A program made the position numbers and the translations under genes. Below are positions 41,088 to 51,855 of a stretch of DNA of 64,000 bases, one piece after another. Source of the DNA: Anniella stebbinsi (Eukaryota > Chordata > Lepidosauria > Squamata > Anniellidae); the NCBI GenBank assembly GCA_029215795.1, contig JARDYH010000007.1, forward strand, positions 66,952,763 through 67,016,762. The letters run 5' to 3'. Every line of letters starts with the position of its first letter. Position 1 is the stretch's first letter. The notes below the pieces were generated by a model. That model was not told where the DNA came from, ran no database searches, and saw only the letters and a list, made by a program, of their open reading frames with translations.

Positions 41088-41507
41088 TAGGGTGACCAAC
41101 TGTCAGGATTTTCCCGGATTTGTCCTGGTTTTTGTTCTATCCTGGGTGTCGGGGGGGGGGGGATTTTCTGTAATTTTCTATAATGTCCCTGAACGACACA
41201 CCTTCCCCTTTCAAACCGCCATTAGAGTGGTGGGAGGGAATGACGTGCTTTCCGGAGGCCCCTATTGGAGCAGTGGGGGGCAGGATTGATACGCTTTCCC
41301 CTCCTTAGGGCCCCAACTGGAGCGGAGGAGGGGAATGCCCGCTTTCTGGCGCCTCTGGAAAGCATGCCATTCACAACCACCACACTAATGGCAGCTGCCA
41401 ATAGCATGGCAGGGGGAATGCTGCGCTTTCCGGAGGCCCTGGAAAGACCCTTTCCTGCCCCCCCAATGGGTGTCCTCTTTTTTGGTTTCCCAAATATGGT
41501 CACCCTA
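41088..41507 (+). mobile_element. hAT-like element of about 420 bp, copy 2
   Basis: Starts TAGGGTGACCAACTGTCAGG and ends ..CAAATATGGTCACCCTA. It matches 35,070-35,507 in reverse orientation nearly throughout, including the GGAATGACGTGCTTTCCGGA and CTAATGGCAGCTGCCAATAG segments. Confidence 0.8.
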
Positions 41508-41696
41508 CACACTAGAAGCAGTGAGCCCATTTTTAAACTACCCATGACTCCATGTAGAAGTTACCATTGGCCTCCGCACCATGTGCACGGCTGTTTGGGG
41601 GATGCACAGAACTGCGAAAAAACATTTGGGGTTCCACTTTAGCTATGTGACATGAAGCCCATCCTCAGCAAAAATCCAAGATCATCCCAGAAAAGT

Positions 41697-41828
41697 GCAG
41701 CCTTCCCCAACCTGGTTGTCCTCCAGCTTTGTTGGACTACAACTCCCATCACTCCCCACCAGCCAGACTGGGAGTGATGGGAGTTGTAGTGCAACACATC
41801 TGGAAGGCAACCAACCAGGTTGGGGAGG
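41697..41828. mobile_element. Small palindromic MITE, best-preserved copy
   Basis: CAGCCTTCCCCAACCTGGTT .. centre .. AACCAGGTTGGGGAGGGC. The two arms pair over most of their about 60 bp (GGACTACAACTCCCATCACT with AGTGATGGGAGTTGTAGTGC). Confidence 0.85.
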
Positions 41829-42949
41829 GCCGCAGAAAGGGACAAAGTCAGGAGTTTTTTCTGCTCACGGCCACGTGTTGAGGGATGTCGCCATCTCGGC
41901 CGTCACGACTGTGGAGAACGCACTAACTCTTGTATGTTTGAGTTGAGAGAGATGCTGCTCCCTTTGAGAACAGAGGGGACAAAATGTTGTGAGCTTGACT
42001 TTCCCTCCGTGAGTTTTGGAAATCCACCTTTGTCCACATCAACTGAGACCTTCTTCTCCCAAGAAAACCCCACCTTCCCTTCTCAGCAGCCACGACTGTC
42101 ATGCTCCACCCCACCTCCATTTACACACACACACACACGCACGCACACACACACACTGCCTGACTCTGTCCGTCTGAGTTGTCCTCCTGTCTTACACCTT
42201 GGAAGGAAATTGGCAACCCTCACAGGAACATCTTTATACTCGCAGCCTGGAAGCCGAGGTCTTCGCACCCAGCCCACCAAGCCGGATACAAAGACCCGAG
42301 TGTTTGGTGTCGTCCCCCCGCCCTCCATCCTGTTCTCCAAGACCCAACTGCCTGGAAAAGACACAGGCCCCGGTGTTGATTTAATAATGTATGGATATAT
42401 ATAAAACTACTCCAAGCAGCCAGGCCAAGAGACGGATGTTTTCAGGGAAACCAAGTGAGGATGTGAGGACGGCTGGACAGGCTTAGCAATGTGAATACCG
42501 ATGGGCACACCAGCTACTTTGTAAAAAATAAAAATAAAAATCATACACCATCTCTCCTCCCCCTCAAGTTTCCCCCCCCCCCCCGATGCCAGAGCTGGTC
42601 CGGCTCTGAGGTTGCAGTCTTCCCAGGTGTGGCTTCCTGCCCCAATGGGGGAGAGCATTACGATATTCAAAACGGGGGCTTGGAAAATTTGCCCATTATT
42701 CCCACACGCCAACCTCAAATTGCCATCTTGCGCTTTTGAAATCCGCATAACTCCCCACCCTAGTGCCATTACCTGCCTGTGGTTCCCCCTCTCTGCTGTC
42801 CGCCCCCACCGCTATCTTTGTCCCAATGTCGGGCATTAAATGTGAATATTATATTTGAACACAAATGGTTATTACATTTGCATATTCTTATATAAGCGAA
42901 CATAAACGTTACATAAATTGCTGTCGAGAATGGGTGCACGCTATGAGCC
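41829..42949. other. Unique-looking sequence with a CA microsatellite
   Basis: (CA)n/(CGCA) run at 42,122-42,156. Open frames cover it on both strands but none shows a domain. No element recognised. Confidence 0.4.
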
Positions 42950-43215
42950 TTGGGTTTGCCTCGGCCACAAGCTCAGATGTGCTGGACTATCATTCCCGGC
43001 GAGCACTGGGGGACGATGGGAGTTGTGTTTATTTATCTGAAGTATTTTTATGCCACTCCTCAGCCAAAAAAGCTCTCAGAGCAGCTTGATGATAAATTAA
43101 ACAAGATAGTCACTGCCCGCAGGCTTAAAATTGAAAAAGACACAAGGAAAAAGGAATGGGGAAGGAAGAGAATTTTGTAGTCCAACGATCTGAAAGGCAT
43201 GAGTTTAGGGAAGGC
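42950..43215. mobile_element. Palindromic MITE split by an L2-like tail
   Basis: Left arm ..CAGATGTGCTGGACTATCATT..GATGGGAGTTGT (to 43,028), then an inserted L2-type 3' tail on the minus strand (43,029-43,178), then the right arm TAGTCCAACGATCTG..GGGAAGGCTGCC. Confidence 0.6.
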
Positions 43216-43439
43216 TGCCTTAGGCAAACCATTGCCTTTCCTACATCTGTAATATTTGGGTAATAAAACCAACTTGCCTTATGGGGCTGTTAAAACGAAT
43301 ACTGAGCGAATGAGTGTAAAGCCCTCTTGATTACTCAAAAGGGCTATATAAAGTCTTACTATTATTAAATGCAAATGTCATATACAAATGGCACTTCTCA
43401 GAAAACGCTCCCGTTTATTAAGATCTATAGATAATAGGT

Positions 43440-43760
43440 TAGGGTGACCATATGAAAAGGAGGACACAGCTCCTGTGACTTTAACAGTTGCATAGAAAAG
43501 GGAAATTCTGCAGGTGTCATTTGTATACATGCAGCACTTGGTGAAATTCCCTCTTCATCACAACAGTTAAAGCTGCAGGAGCCTTGCCTTCTTGACCAGA
43601 TACAAAAGAGGGCAGGGCTCCTGCAGCTTTTAACTCTTGTGATGAAGAGGGAATTTCACCAGGTGCTGCATGCATACAAATGATACCTGCTGAAATTTCC
43701 TTTTCTATGCAACTGTTAAAGACACAGGAGCCCTGTCCTCCTTTTCATATGGACACCCTA
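43440..43760. mobile_element. hAT-like MITE, ATATGAAAAGG subfamily
   Basis: TAGGGTGACCATATGAAAAG .. TTTCATATGGACACCCTA, 321 bp. Flanks TAATAGGT and CAATAGGT match at 7 of 8 positions. Confidence 0.9.
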
Positions 43761-44707
43761 CAATAGGTGAAGGTCAGGATGGGACCATTTTAATAAAATG
43801 TGTTCTGCTGGAGTTAAGTAAAGGTATTGCTGTTTTAGTGTGTGTGTGTGTGTCCTTTTAGAGGTTTCAAATGTGTGCTATTTAATTGTATTGGTTTTAT
43901 TGTAAGCCACTTGAAATAGAAGGAAGGATACATATCTCATAAAACTTGACTATTTTTGAACTGTTTCCTACTCTTTGACTTTCTTTTCCTCCTTGAGCTG
44001 AATTTCTCTCTAGATATTTCCCGCTTTGGTGTTTTAACAAAATATCTGTTGTTATTCATTTTCATCTCATTAATTTGATGTGAGATAAATAGAAAAAGAA
44101 AGAAATGGTTCTTGACTTTGTTTTATTGAGATTTCTTTGGCTTCAGTGGCTGTTGATTTTACTATTTTATTTTATTTATTTCGGTTTTATTTGTCCTAAG
44201 TGTACGCTCTAACTGCACATAATTTAATTGCACTGATTTCATGTAGCCGGCCTTGAGGTTTTGCTCAGAGAAAGGTGGGAGATAAAAGCCCCTCTTCCTC
44301 GGTCCCCTTATCCCCGGCCTGCAACTGGGCGAGGCCTGTGGCAACCCATGGGGAGCTGCCTGAGCAACAAGCCCATCTGTCGTGGAAGTGACGAAGGCAG
44401 CCGCGGCGGGGCCAGTCTCTGGCTGGTGTGGCGGCAGCCGCCGCCGCAGCAGCCCATGTGTGGGAGCATGAAAGGAGCTTTTGTAGTCTCAGGCTGGCCG
44501 CGCTAGGAGCCAGGGAAAAGGGCAGGGTGCTGTGCCCTCCCGCCAGCTATTTATAACTGCCAGCAGGTATTCCACGTCCCAACCCTGCCCTGCCCACTGC
44601 TAGACCCAAGGCAAACTCACCTGATCCGGCATGGCTGCTACAGAGCTCCCACAGCCCTGGGACCATCCTCAGTGTCTCATGCCAGAAACAGCGGGGGGAA
44701 CTATGTG
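43761..44707. other. AT-rich then GC-rich intergenic sequence
   Basis: 43,761-44,250 is AT-rich with no recognised element. About 44,290-44,520 is a short CpG-containing GC-rich patch followed by a TATTTATA at about 44,549. A 52-codon frame from 44,350 (MGSCLSNKPICRG) is open but matches nothing I know. Confidence 0.35.
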
Positions 44708-44822
44708 GCAGCTTTCCCCAAGTTGGTACCCTCCCATTGTGTTGGACTACAGTGCCCAGCATCGCCCAGCCAGCCATGCTGGGAATTGTAGTCTAACACA
44801 ACTGGAGGGCATCAGGGGAAGT
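44708..44822. mobile_element. Small palindromic MITE
   Basis: CAGCTTTCCCCAAGTTGGTA .. GCTGGGAATTGTAGTCTAAC .. GGAGGGCATCAGGGGAAG. Confidence 0.75.
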
Positions 44823-45156
44823 TACTGTGGGGCATGTGAAAGACAGCTGACTGTACATGTATTTTTCTCTCTCTCTTTCTGGCTCACACACACACACACA
44901 CGTATGATTGTATGTTTGCATTTATTTTATTTCAATTTCGCTGTACCCTTCCTCCAAGGAGATCAGGGTACCATCCCTCGTTCCTCCCCCCCCCCCCCCG
45001 TTTTATCCTAACCATGAGCATCATCAGATGGGTGGATTTTCGTGTTTCGGCGTCACTATAAGTTCCATCCGATGGGCATTTTATTGCATGCTCGTTACTG
45101 GGCACTCAAGGATTTTCACGGGTCTCTCTCATGACGTCGTCTGTCTGCGCCTCCTG

Positions 45157-45476
45157 TAGGCTGACCAGATAAAATCCAGGTCAGGGCTCATGTAACTTTA
45201 ACTGTTGTAGAGAAAAGGGAATTTCAGCAAGAGTCATTTGTATGCAATTAGTTCCTGGTGACATTCCCTCTTCATCACCACAGTTAAAGGTGCAGGCACT
45301 ATACTAGAGTGACCAGATACAAAAGAAGGCAGGGCCCCTGCAACTTTAACTGTTGTGATGAGGAGGGAATTTCACCAGGACCTAATTGCATACAAATGAC
45401 ACTGGCTGAAATTCCCTTTTCTCTACAACTGTTAAAGTTACAGGAGCCCTGACCTGGATTTTATCTGGTCAGCCTA
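45157..45476 (+). mobile_element. hAT-like 320-bp MITE, AAATCCAG subfamily
   Basis: TAGGCTGACCAGATAAAATC .. TTTTATCTGGTCAGCCTA. Flanks GCCTCCTG and GCCTCCCG match at 7 of 8 positions. Confidence 0.92.
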
Positions 45477-45716
45477 GCCTCCCGCCCTTCTAGCCTTCTT
45501 TGCGCCACAAAAAAACCCACACCCCAGTAAGTTCGATTTATTTTAAAGACAAAAGCCACTATCTCCTGCTGTGTGCAGGAGAAACAGTGCGATCAACACG
45601 GCCCACTGAATGTTGTTTACTGCCTCTTTCAAAAGAGGAAGTAATGAGGGACAAACAGGCGGGGGTGGGGGTGGGGGGAGAAACGACGGTAAGCAATCGT
45701 GGTTTTCCCCTGTGTG

Positions 45717-47308
45717 TAGGGTTGCCATATCCTGAATCCACAAAACCAGGACAATTTTATTTATTTTTTTGTTAGGATGTTTTTAAAAAACTGAGCAATA
45801 TGTAAAGGTCTAGGGAAAGAAAGAAAGAAAGAAAGCAATCTAACAACGTCAATCCTATGTGTGTCTACTCAGAAATAAATCCTATTGAGTTGAATAGGAC
45901 TTATTCCCAGGTAAGTATGTATAGGATTGCAGCCTAAAGTATTTCAGCATCTGCAAATAAATAATAGGCAAAGAACAGTTTAAGCAATAAAAAAATGACA
46001 CTAAATTACATTTCCCCACTAGTTCTCAAAACTCCCACCCCAGTTGCCCAAGTAGTTACCATAGGATATTAAGGATATTAATATTAAAATATACCTTTTA
46101 ACCCCAAAGCAGCCATCTACTTTGTGTTCAGGTGGTGGCTCTAGCAGAATATGGACTGTTCGGTGCCACTAACTGAAGAGATCAAAATGAATTGTAAATA
46201 ACAACAACAACGTTGATTTTCCTATACATATTTAAAAAGCTGCACACACACACACACCCAATTAAACTTAAGACATGATCCAACCAAAGTTAAGCACTTT
46301 TAAGGCTGCAATTCCATGCATGCTTACCTGAGAGTAAGACCCATTGAACAACAGTGGGACTTATGTCTGAGCAACCCAGCACATTCACCTGTCCTGAAAG
46401 CAAGCCCCACTACTCAGAAGTAAGTCCCAGTGAGTTCTGTGGAAATTACTTCTAATTAAACATGCATAAATTTAGGTAGCTAAAAGTGTTTAATAGTAGC
46501 TGGATCGTGCCGTTATGCGTATTTTTTTTGTTTTTAAAATCCAAATGAAAATCTCCTTTACTGTATTTTATTCAGTTAAAATGAAAGTTTGATTTTGTGC
46601 TTTTTTGCAATGTTTTTGTTTTCCTTCTTTTTAATTGAGAAATATTTTTCTACCCACATTACACATAACAGGAAAGCTACTTCACGTTTTTACAAAGCAC
46701 AATTTTAATTTAAAACATCAACAATTGTAAAACCAGACATCTTACATTCACTGCAACTTACTTCCAAGTAACAGATTTGAGGCTCGCACCCCAAATCTTA
46801 GGAGGTGGATTTTTGAAGGTGAGGTTTTTTGGGAGAGACTTTTCTTTTCTTTCTCCCCTCCCTCCTTTCCTCTCCTTCCCCCCTCACTGCCCCCCCCAAA
46901 CTCTCTTTCTTCCCCCACAAACCCAGCGTCTCTGCCCAGTGCTTACTCCAAAGCTCTGACCGCAACCAGGCAAACTCACAAACTCAGGCAGCCTGAGGAG
47001 AGCATGTGCGTCTTTCCCTGCTGTTCTTTCTTTTCTACGCAGCCGCAGGCACAATAAGGTGAGTCAGGTGAGAGACTCAGCTGAGCCTGTGGAGGAGCGG
47101 CGGTGCTCTGGAAAAGGCACCAAATTGATACGTCTTTTTCTCTGCTGCCGCCGCTCCGCTAAACAGGCTCAAGGCACCATTTTGGAGGTCGGAATTTCTC
47201 CAGTCAGCTGGACTGGGAATCCGGGATTCTTGACGGACCGGACAGGACATTTTGGAATTGTCTGCAATCTATGACATTCCTGGTTTTCCAGGATGTATGG
47301 CAACTCTA
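45717..47308. mobile_element. Non-autonomous hAT element, 1,592 bp, perfect 8-bp target duplication
   Basis: Left end TAGGGTTGCCATATCCTGAA; right end read inwards TAGAGTTGCCATACATCCTG. CCTGTGTG is present on both sides (45,709-45,716 and 47,309-47,316). The interior carries the short palindromic repeat at 45,848-45,937, another at about 46,306-46,470 and a pyrimidine-rich stretch at 46,840-46,925. No transposase-like frame is left. Confidence 0.88.
45848..45937. mobile_element. Short palindromic repeat, clean copy
   Basis: CAATCCTATGTGTGTCTACT .. AGTATGTATAGGATTGCAGCC; the arms pair across AATAAATCCTATTGAGTTGAATAGGACTT (central part). Similar sequence at 46,306-46,470 and 33,652-33,784. Confidence 0.75.
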
Positions 47309-47619
47309 CCTGTGTGATGAAGCTCACCCCACAATAATGACAGTCTGTTTACACCGGGAGAGAAAGAGGAAGCAGCAAAGACCATGTGGCCCATTCAGGG
47401 GCCATTTAGATCGTGCCGCATTTCCTGCACACAGAAGGAAATGGCGGCACATTCCGTTTAAAAAAACTGATCAAATGGGGTCTATTTTGTGACGGAAAAA
47501 TGAGTGGAAGGAGTGCGGGAGGTGGACGTCGACTAAAGGACAAGCGAACATCCGTAAGTGGGCAGTAGCGAGCATGCAATAAGACTCTCGTCTAATGAAG
47601 CTCAATGTTCCTGTCAAAT

Positions 47620-48829
47620 AGGTTAGGCTGGGAGAGAGAGAGAGAGAGAAATGAATCCAGTGACTGGTCTAGGATGGCCACTTATACAATGCCCCAGAAG
47701 AGGAAATGCACCACCAAAAAAGGAGGACAAAAGAGAACACTGATTTGCGTAATATTTCTGTATGCTAATCATTAATATGTATAGATGCACATTTAGAAAT
47801 AATTAGTATAATTAAATAGAAATATAATACATCTCACCATAATGGGGAAGACTGGGTTAACTCTTCATGGGCAACTTCAAGGCCCCTGCAGCTCTCTTTT
47901 CCTAGGTTTCTCTGCCTTTAAACCGGACTTGGGCTGGACAGCCATTCGAACAGAGGATGCCATCAAATAGAGGACCATCCTCTGTAAAGTAGGAAACTGG
48001 CAAAAGGTGACCTAGTAAGCTTTACGGCTGAGTGAGCATATACATTTGGGCCTCCCCAGAGTCCCAGTCTCAATTTCTCTAGCTGCTCTTGACGTGGAAC
48101 TCTTAACAGTCCTGTATGTTTCTCTGTACAGATCTGTATCCAGTCCACATGTGTATTGTTTGCAGTAACATGGTCGGGGGGGGGGGGGTGTTTGCGGAGA
48201 GGGAATGCTTTGGAGCAATCTTTGGACCTTTACTTTAGATTCTAGAAAGGGATGCTCAAAATCGGATTCCAGAAACTACATTTTTAAAAAGGGAGAATTC
48301 TACATTTCATGTAGGATAATTTGAGAATCTTATGGGGAATCTAATTTCAGGCTTTTTTGCCTCTTCCTCCCCCCCTTTCTTTTTTTCCCCCTTTCTTTTT
48401 TTACACTCAAGAAAACAAGCTTCTGGTTTGAACCACCACGTACGGCCTTTAAAAGACGTCTTCTTGATGCAGACAAAGATAAAGAAAGATGGATTCGTCA
48501 TCGCTCCATTCATGACCTGGGCGGTTCCCCCCTTTTCCCATAGCAAAGGCACCACTACTTTGCCCGGAGCAAGATGGGCACATCCGGTTAGCCAAGGCGT
48601 TTCACCGGCTGTGTTTGCCCTCGTAACGCACGAATGGGAAGGGCTCAGCGTGGCAAAACAAACAGATTAAATTGCACGGAGCAAGGAGGGCAAGGCCTCC
48701 TCGGGAGAGTGTATCAGTTGCCACCTCCAAGCCTCAACAAAAGCCCCAGGGTGTGTGGATCAGGATGTGGGGGATCCTGGTAGGGGTGGATGGGTGAGCA
48801 AGTGCGTGGGATCTCCACCCAGCTGCTTC
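47620..48829. other. Intergenic sequence without recognised elements
   Basis: AG microsatellite at 47,633-47,649 and a G-run at about 48,177-48,188. Otherwise unique-looking; no gene supported. Confidence 0.45.
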
Positions 48830-49085
48830 ATACTTGGGGATGGGGGCTCATCCAATTCAAGATCCTCATCTGCAAATACTTCCGTGTGAGGACGATCGTG
48901 ACTTGCCTCCCAGGGTACTGTGAGGTTGAGAGAGAGGATGATTACAAAACCCAGGTTTCATGGGAAAAGCTGTTGCATTATGTCCGGAGCAGGGTGTTTA
49001 GCTTAGTGGTGTCTACTATGTGGAATAAACTTCCTCCTGTCCAGGTACTAACTGCTGATGGGCAACAGTTGTCTAAGCAGGCACA
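48830..49085 (+). mobile_element. Decayed L2-like ORF end
   Basis: The plus strand reads LIQFKILICKYFRV and RVFSLVVSTMWNKLPP, resembling the L2 segments FKVLVMTYKALNG and RAFSVVAPTLWNSLP in the right order. Confidence 0.5.
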
Positions 49086-49626
49086 CAGATAGGTCACAGT
49101 CTTCTTCACGACGGCCAGTTGCAGCTGAGCCACCATTTTGTGCCTGGCTCCAGTTGGTGGACCTCCATGTTCTAGTAAAATGTGCAGGATAATTCTGCAC
49201 ATTCTGCTCTAAGGACACCACTGGGGTGAGGGTAAACTTGAGAATTAAGCTCGCTCCTATTTATCTGCATAGACCCATCTTCTATCCCATTTCTTGGTCA
49301 TACAAGAGTGTGACTAAATGTTGTTGTTGATGTTGTTATTTATTCAATTTATACCCTGTCTATATAAAGAATACCCTAGGCGGAACTGGCTTGTTGCGGA
49401 ACTGGCTTTGTATCCCATCCTTCCTCTCAGGAATTTGGACCTGGTGTTCTCTGATCCAACGTCTCCAAAACACACATACACACACACACCAGCCAGGTCA
49501 ACTCTTGTCCCTTTAGTGGCAGCTTGATCTATAGCAGGGATGGACAGTAGGTAAATATCTAGATTTTTGGACTTCAACTCCTAGAAACCCTTGCCAGTAG
49601 GGCCTATGGTCAGTTGAAGTACAAAC

Positions 49627-50489
49627 TAGGCTGACCATATGAAAAGGAGGACAGGGCTCCTGTAACTTTAACAGTTGTAGAGAAAAGGGAATTTCAGCCA
49701 GTGTCATTTGTATGCAATTAGTTCCTGGTGAAATTCCCTCTTCATCACAACAGTTAAAGGTGCAGGCACTATACTAGAGTGACCAGATACAAAAGAAGGC
49801 AGGGACCCTGCAACTTTGGCTGCCTCTACAAGAGAGGTTTAAAGCTCTTTCAAGGCGCTTAAAAAAATTTACCTCTACAAGGAGGGAGCGCAAATCGGGC
49901 GTAGAGGCGTGCTATCCCTCCAATTGTGCGCATTATTGAATGCGCGTTAAATAGCGAGTTTTATTTTGCGGCGGGATGTGAAGCCGGCGCCCTGCCTCCC
50001 GAGTGCTGCTGCTGCTGCTGCTGCTGCTGCTGGCTCCCCCGCTCGGCTCCTGCCTCCGCTCCTACCGGGCTCCCGCTGACCTCTCGCTCTCCGTCTTCCA
50101 GCTCCCTTTTCCCTTTTTCTTGCCCTGTTCCCCCCCCCTTGCTCCGTTTCATTCAATCGCCCCGTCAGTTCCCTTGCTCTCCAGCATAACAACTCGCAGG
50201 AACCTGCCTTAAAGAGACAGGCGCCCGCCCGCCCTACCTCCCCCCTCCCCTCTCCCTGCCTGCCTCTCGTGCAGAAGTATTAGGCGTAAATGCGCTTCAG
50301 CGATGAAGCGCATAATCACTTAACCAGGCGCAAAAATGAATCCTTGTGGAGGGGACCTTTAACTGTTGTGATGAAGAGGGAATTTCACCAGGAACTAATT
50401 GCATACAAATGACACTGGCTGAAATTCCCTTTTTTCTACAACTGTTAAAGTTACAGGAGCCCTGTCCTCCTTTTCATATGGTCAGCCTA
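49627..50489 (+). mobile_element. hAT-like MITE split by a 540-bp insertion
   Basis: TAGGCTGACCATATGAAAAG .. TTTTCATATGGTCAGCCTA. Without the insertion at 49,818-50,357 and its TTT duplication it is 320 bp, the standard length. Confidence 0.88.
49818..50357. mobile_element. Candidate Pack-type PIF/Harbinger-like element carrying a GC-rich foreign segment
   Basis: Ends GGCTGCCTCTACAAGAGAGG and, inwards, GGTCCCCTCCACAAGGATTC; TTT on both sides (49,815-49,817; 50,358-50,360). About 150 bp on the left and 100 bp on the right match the element at 32,353-32,698, but the middle (about 49,975-50,270) is unrelated: GC-rich, with a (CTG)8 run at about 50,007-50,032 inside a short frame encoding a leucine-rich, signal-peptide-like start, then a pyrimidine tract and TTCCAG. 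Confidence 0.7.
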
Positions 50490-50954
50490 CCCAAACCTGA
50501 TCTATAAAACTCAACAGGGGAAGTTTTTCCTAGGCTGGCAATGAACATTTTTTCCTGCTAACACATGCACATCAAATTGTTGTTTGAAACACAAGTATTG
50601 GAGCTGGTTGAAAAATTGCTAACCTGGGTGTCAGCTCACCCATACTGTATGCCTTCAGACAAACCATTCGCCCAACCTAGCAAAAGATCTTGCCCTCCCT
50701 CAAACGTCTTGACCTTTTGCTGCTCCTTATATCTCCCAGCAGGACCAGCAGCGTCTGGCATCTTTGGGCACTTGCTAGGGTCTACAACTGACATGGGCTC
50801 TGACCCCACATATTTTTTTATATAAAAACTTTCCTTGTGCTCTGAACAGTACCATGCAGCTGAGTCTAGCTCCCATATGAATTTCTGATCATGCTCCTAA
50901 TGCAGCATCACTCTGGGGCATTGTGGGAAAAATGGTGGCCACCCAGTGCTATCT

Positions 50955-51186
50955 TAGGGTGACCATATGAAAAGGAGGACAGGGCTCCTGTATCTTTAAC
51001 AGTTGTACGGAAAAGGGAATTTCAGCAGGTGTCCTTTGTATGCAAGCAGTACCTGGTGAAATTCCCTCTTCATCACAGCAGTTAAAGCTGCAGGAGCCCT
51101 GCCCTCTTTTGTATCTGGTCACTCCCTTTTCCATTCAACTGTTAAAGATAGAGGAGCCCAGTCCTCCTTTTCATATGGTCACCCTT
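50955..51186. mobile_element. hAT-like MITE with internal deletion
   Basis: TAGGGTGACCATATGAAAAG .. TTTTCATATGGTCACCCTT, 232 bp. About 90 bp of the right centre is missing between GGTCACTCC and CTTTTCCATTCAACTG. Confidence 0.85.
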
Positions 51187-51310
51187 GGTAGAGAGTTCCG
51201 CAGGCCCTGTACTCCACTGTTACTATATAGTAGTATTTGTAACTAAGATCAGTGTATGAGCTTGCCTCCATTTCTCTCCCAATCCTCTGTTGCCTGCCTG
51301 GTGTACAGAT

Positions 51311-51855
51311 TGGCTGGTTTCGGATAACACATAAAGCAACGGGGGGGGGGGGGGGGACGACAATAATCAGTTGTGTTGCTTATTGTGTTGTGTGGAGGGT
51401 AACACACTGCTCACAAACTATTGACGGTATGCTATTCCGCCCAAATAAGCAACGGAGAGAAACAACTGGCTTGCAAGTTGTTTAGCTCAAAGCCAGTTAT
51501 TTAAAGTGTTGTGTGGAGGGGTGTGTGTGTTAATGGTGTGCGGTGAGTGGGTTAAAACACAAGCCCATAGAGGCAGGCGGCAAGAGCGACCAAAGTGGCG
51601 GCTGCCACTCTGCTACAACTGGCACAAGTTGCAGAGGATGCTGGGATAGCACCGGGAGGACCGAGGGAGGAGGGAGGGGAGAGGGGTGGGGGCTGTGTCA
51701 GTCAAATGCCGGGTTGACTATTAGTCCACTCAACGCCAGCCCCAACCACCCACAGTTGTGTAGGAATATGTTGTGTGGGGAGTACCCACAAAATAACCAA
51801 CTGTGAGTTGGCTACTCAACCCACCATTGACTAAAGTGTTGTCCGAAACCAGCCA
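51311..51855. mobile_element. MITE with TGGCTGGTTTCGGA terminal inverted repeats
   Basis: 545 bp. Both ends read inwards TGGCTGGTTTCGGA(T/C)(A)ACAC. Contains a long G-run (51,341-51,356) and several GTTGTGTGG blocks also found in the relative at 16,691-16,919. Confidence 0.75.

Larger units (their letters stand above)
45015..47605 (+). mobile_element. Large foldback element with two nested hAT insertions
   Basis: Left arm from about 45,015-45,063 (CCGATGGGCATTTTATTGC..GCTCGTTACTGGGCA) and, at the right end, its complement (GGGCAGTAGCGAGCATGCAA, about 47,556-47,575, then TCTCGTCTAATGAAGCTC). The arms continue for some hundred bases on each side (CAAATGGGGTCTATTTTGTG; GCCGCATTTCCTGC). The 320-bp MITE at 45,157 and the 1,592-bp element at 45,717 interrupt the left arm and the centre. 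Confidence 0.6.

Noticed and set aside
50007..50032. (CTG)8 near SYMPK, recalling the DMPK CTG repeat of human 19q13
   Set aside because: It lies inside a transposable element, far on the other side of SYMPK, with no DMPK-like sequence around it.
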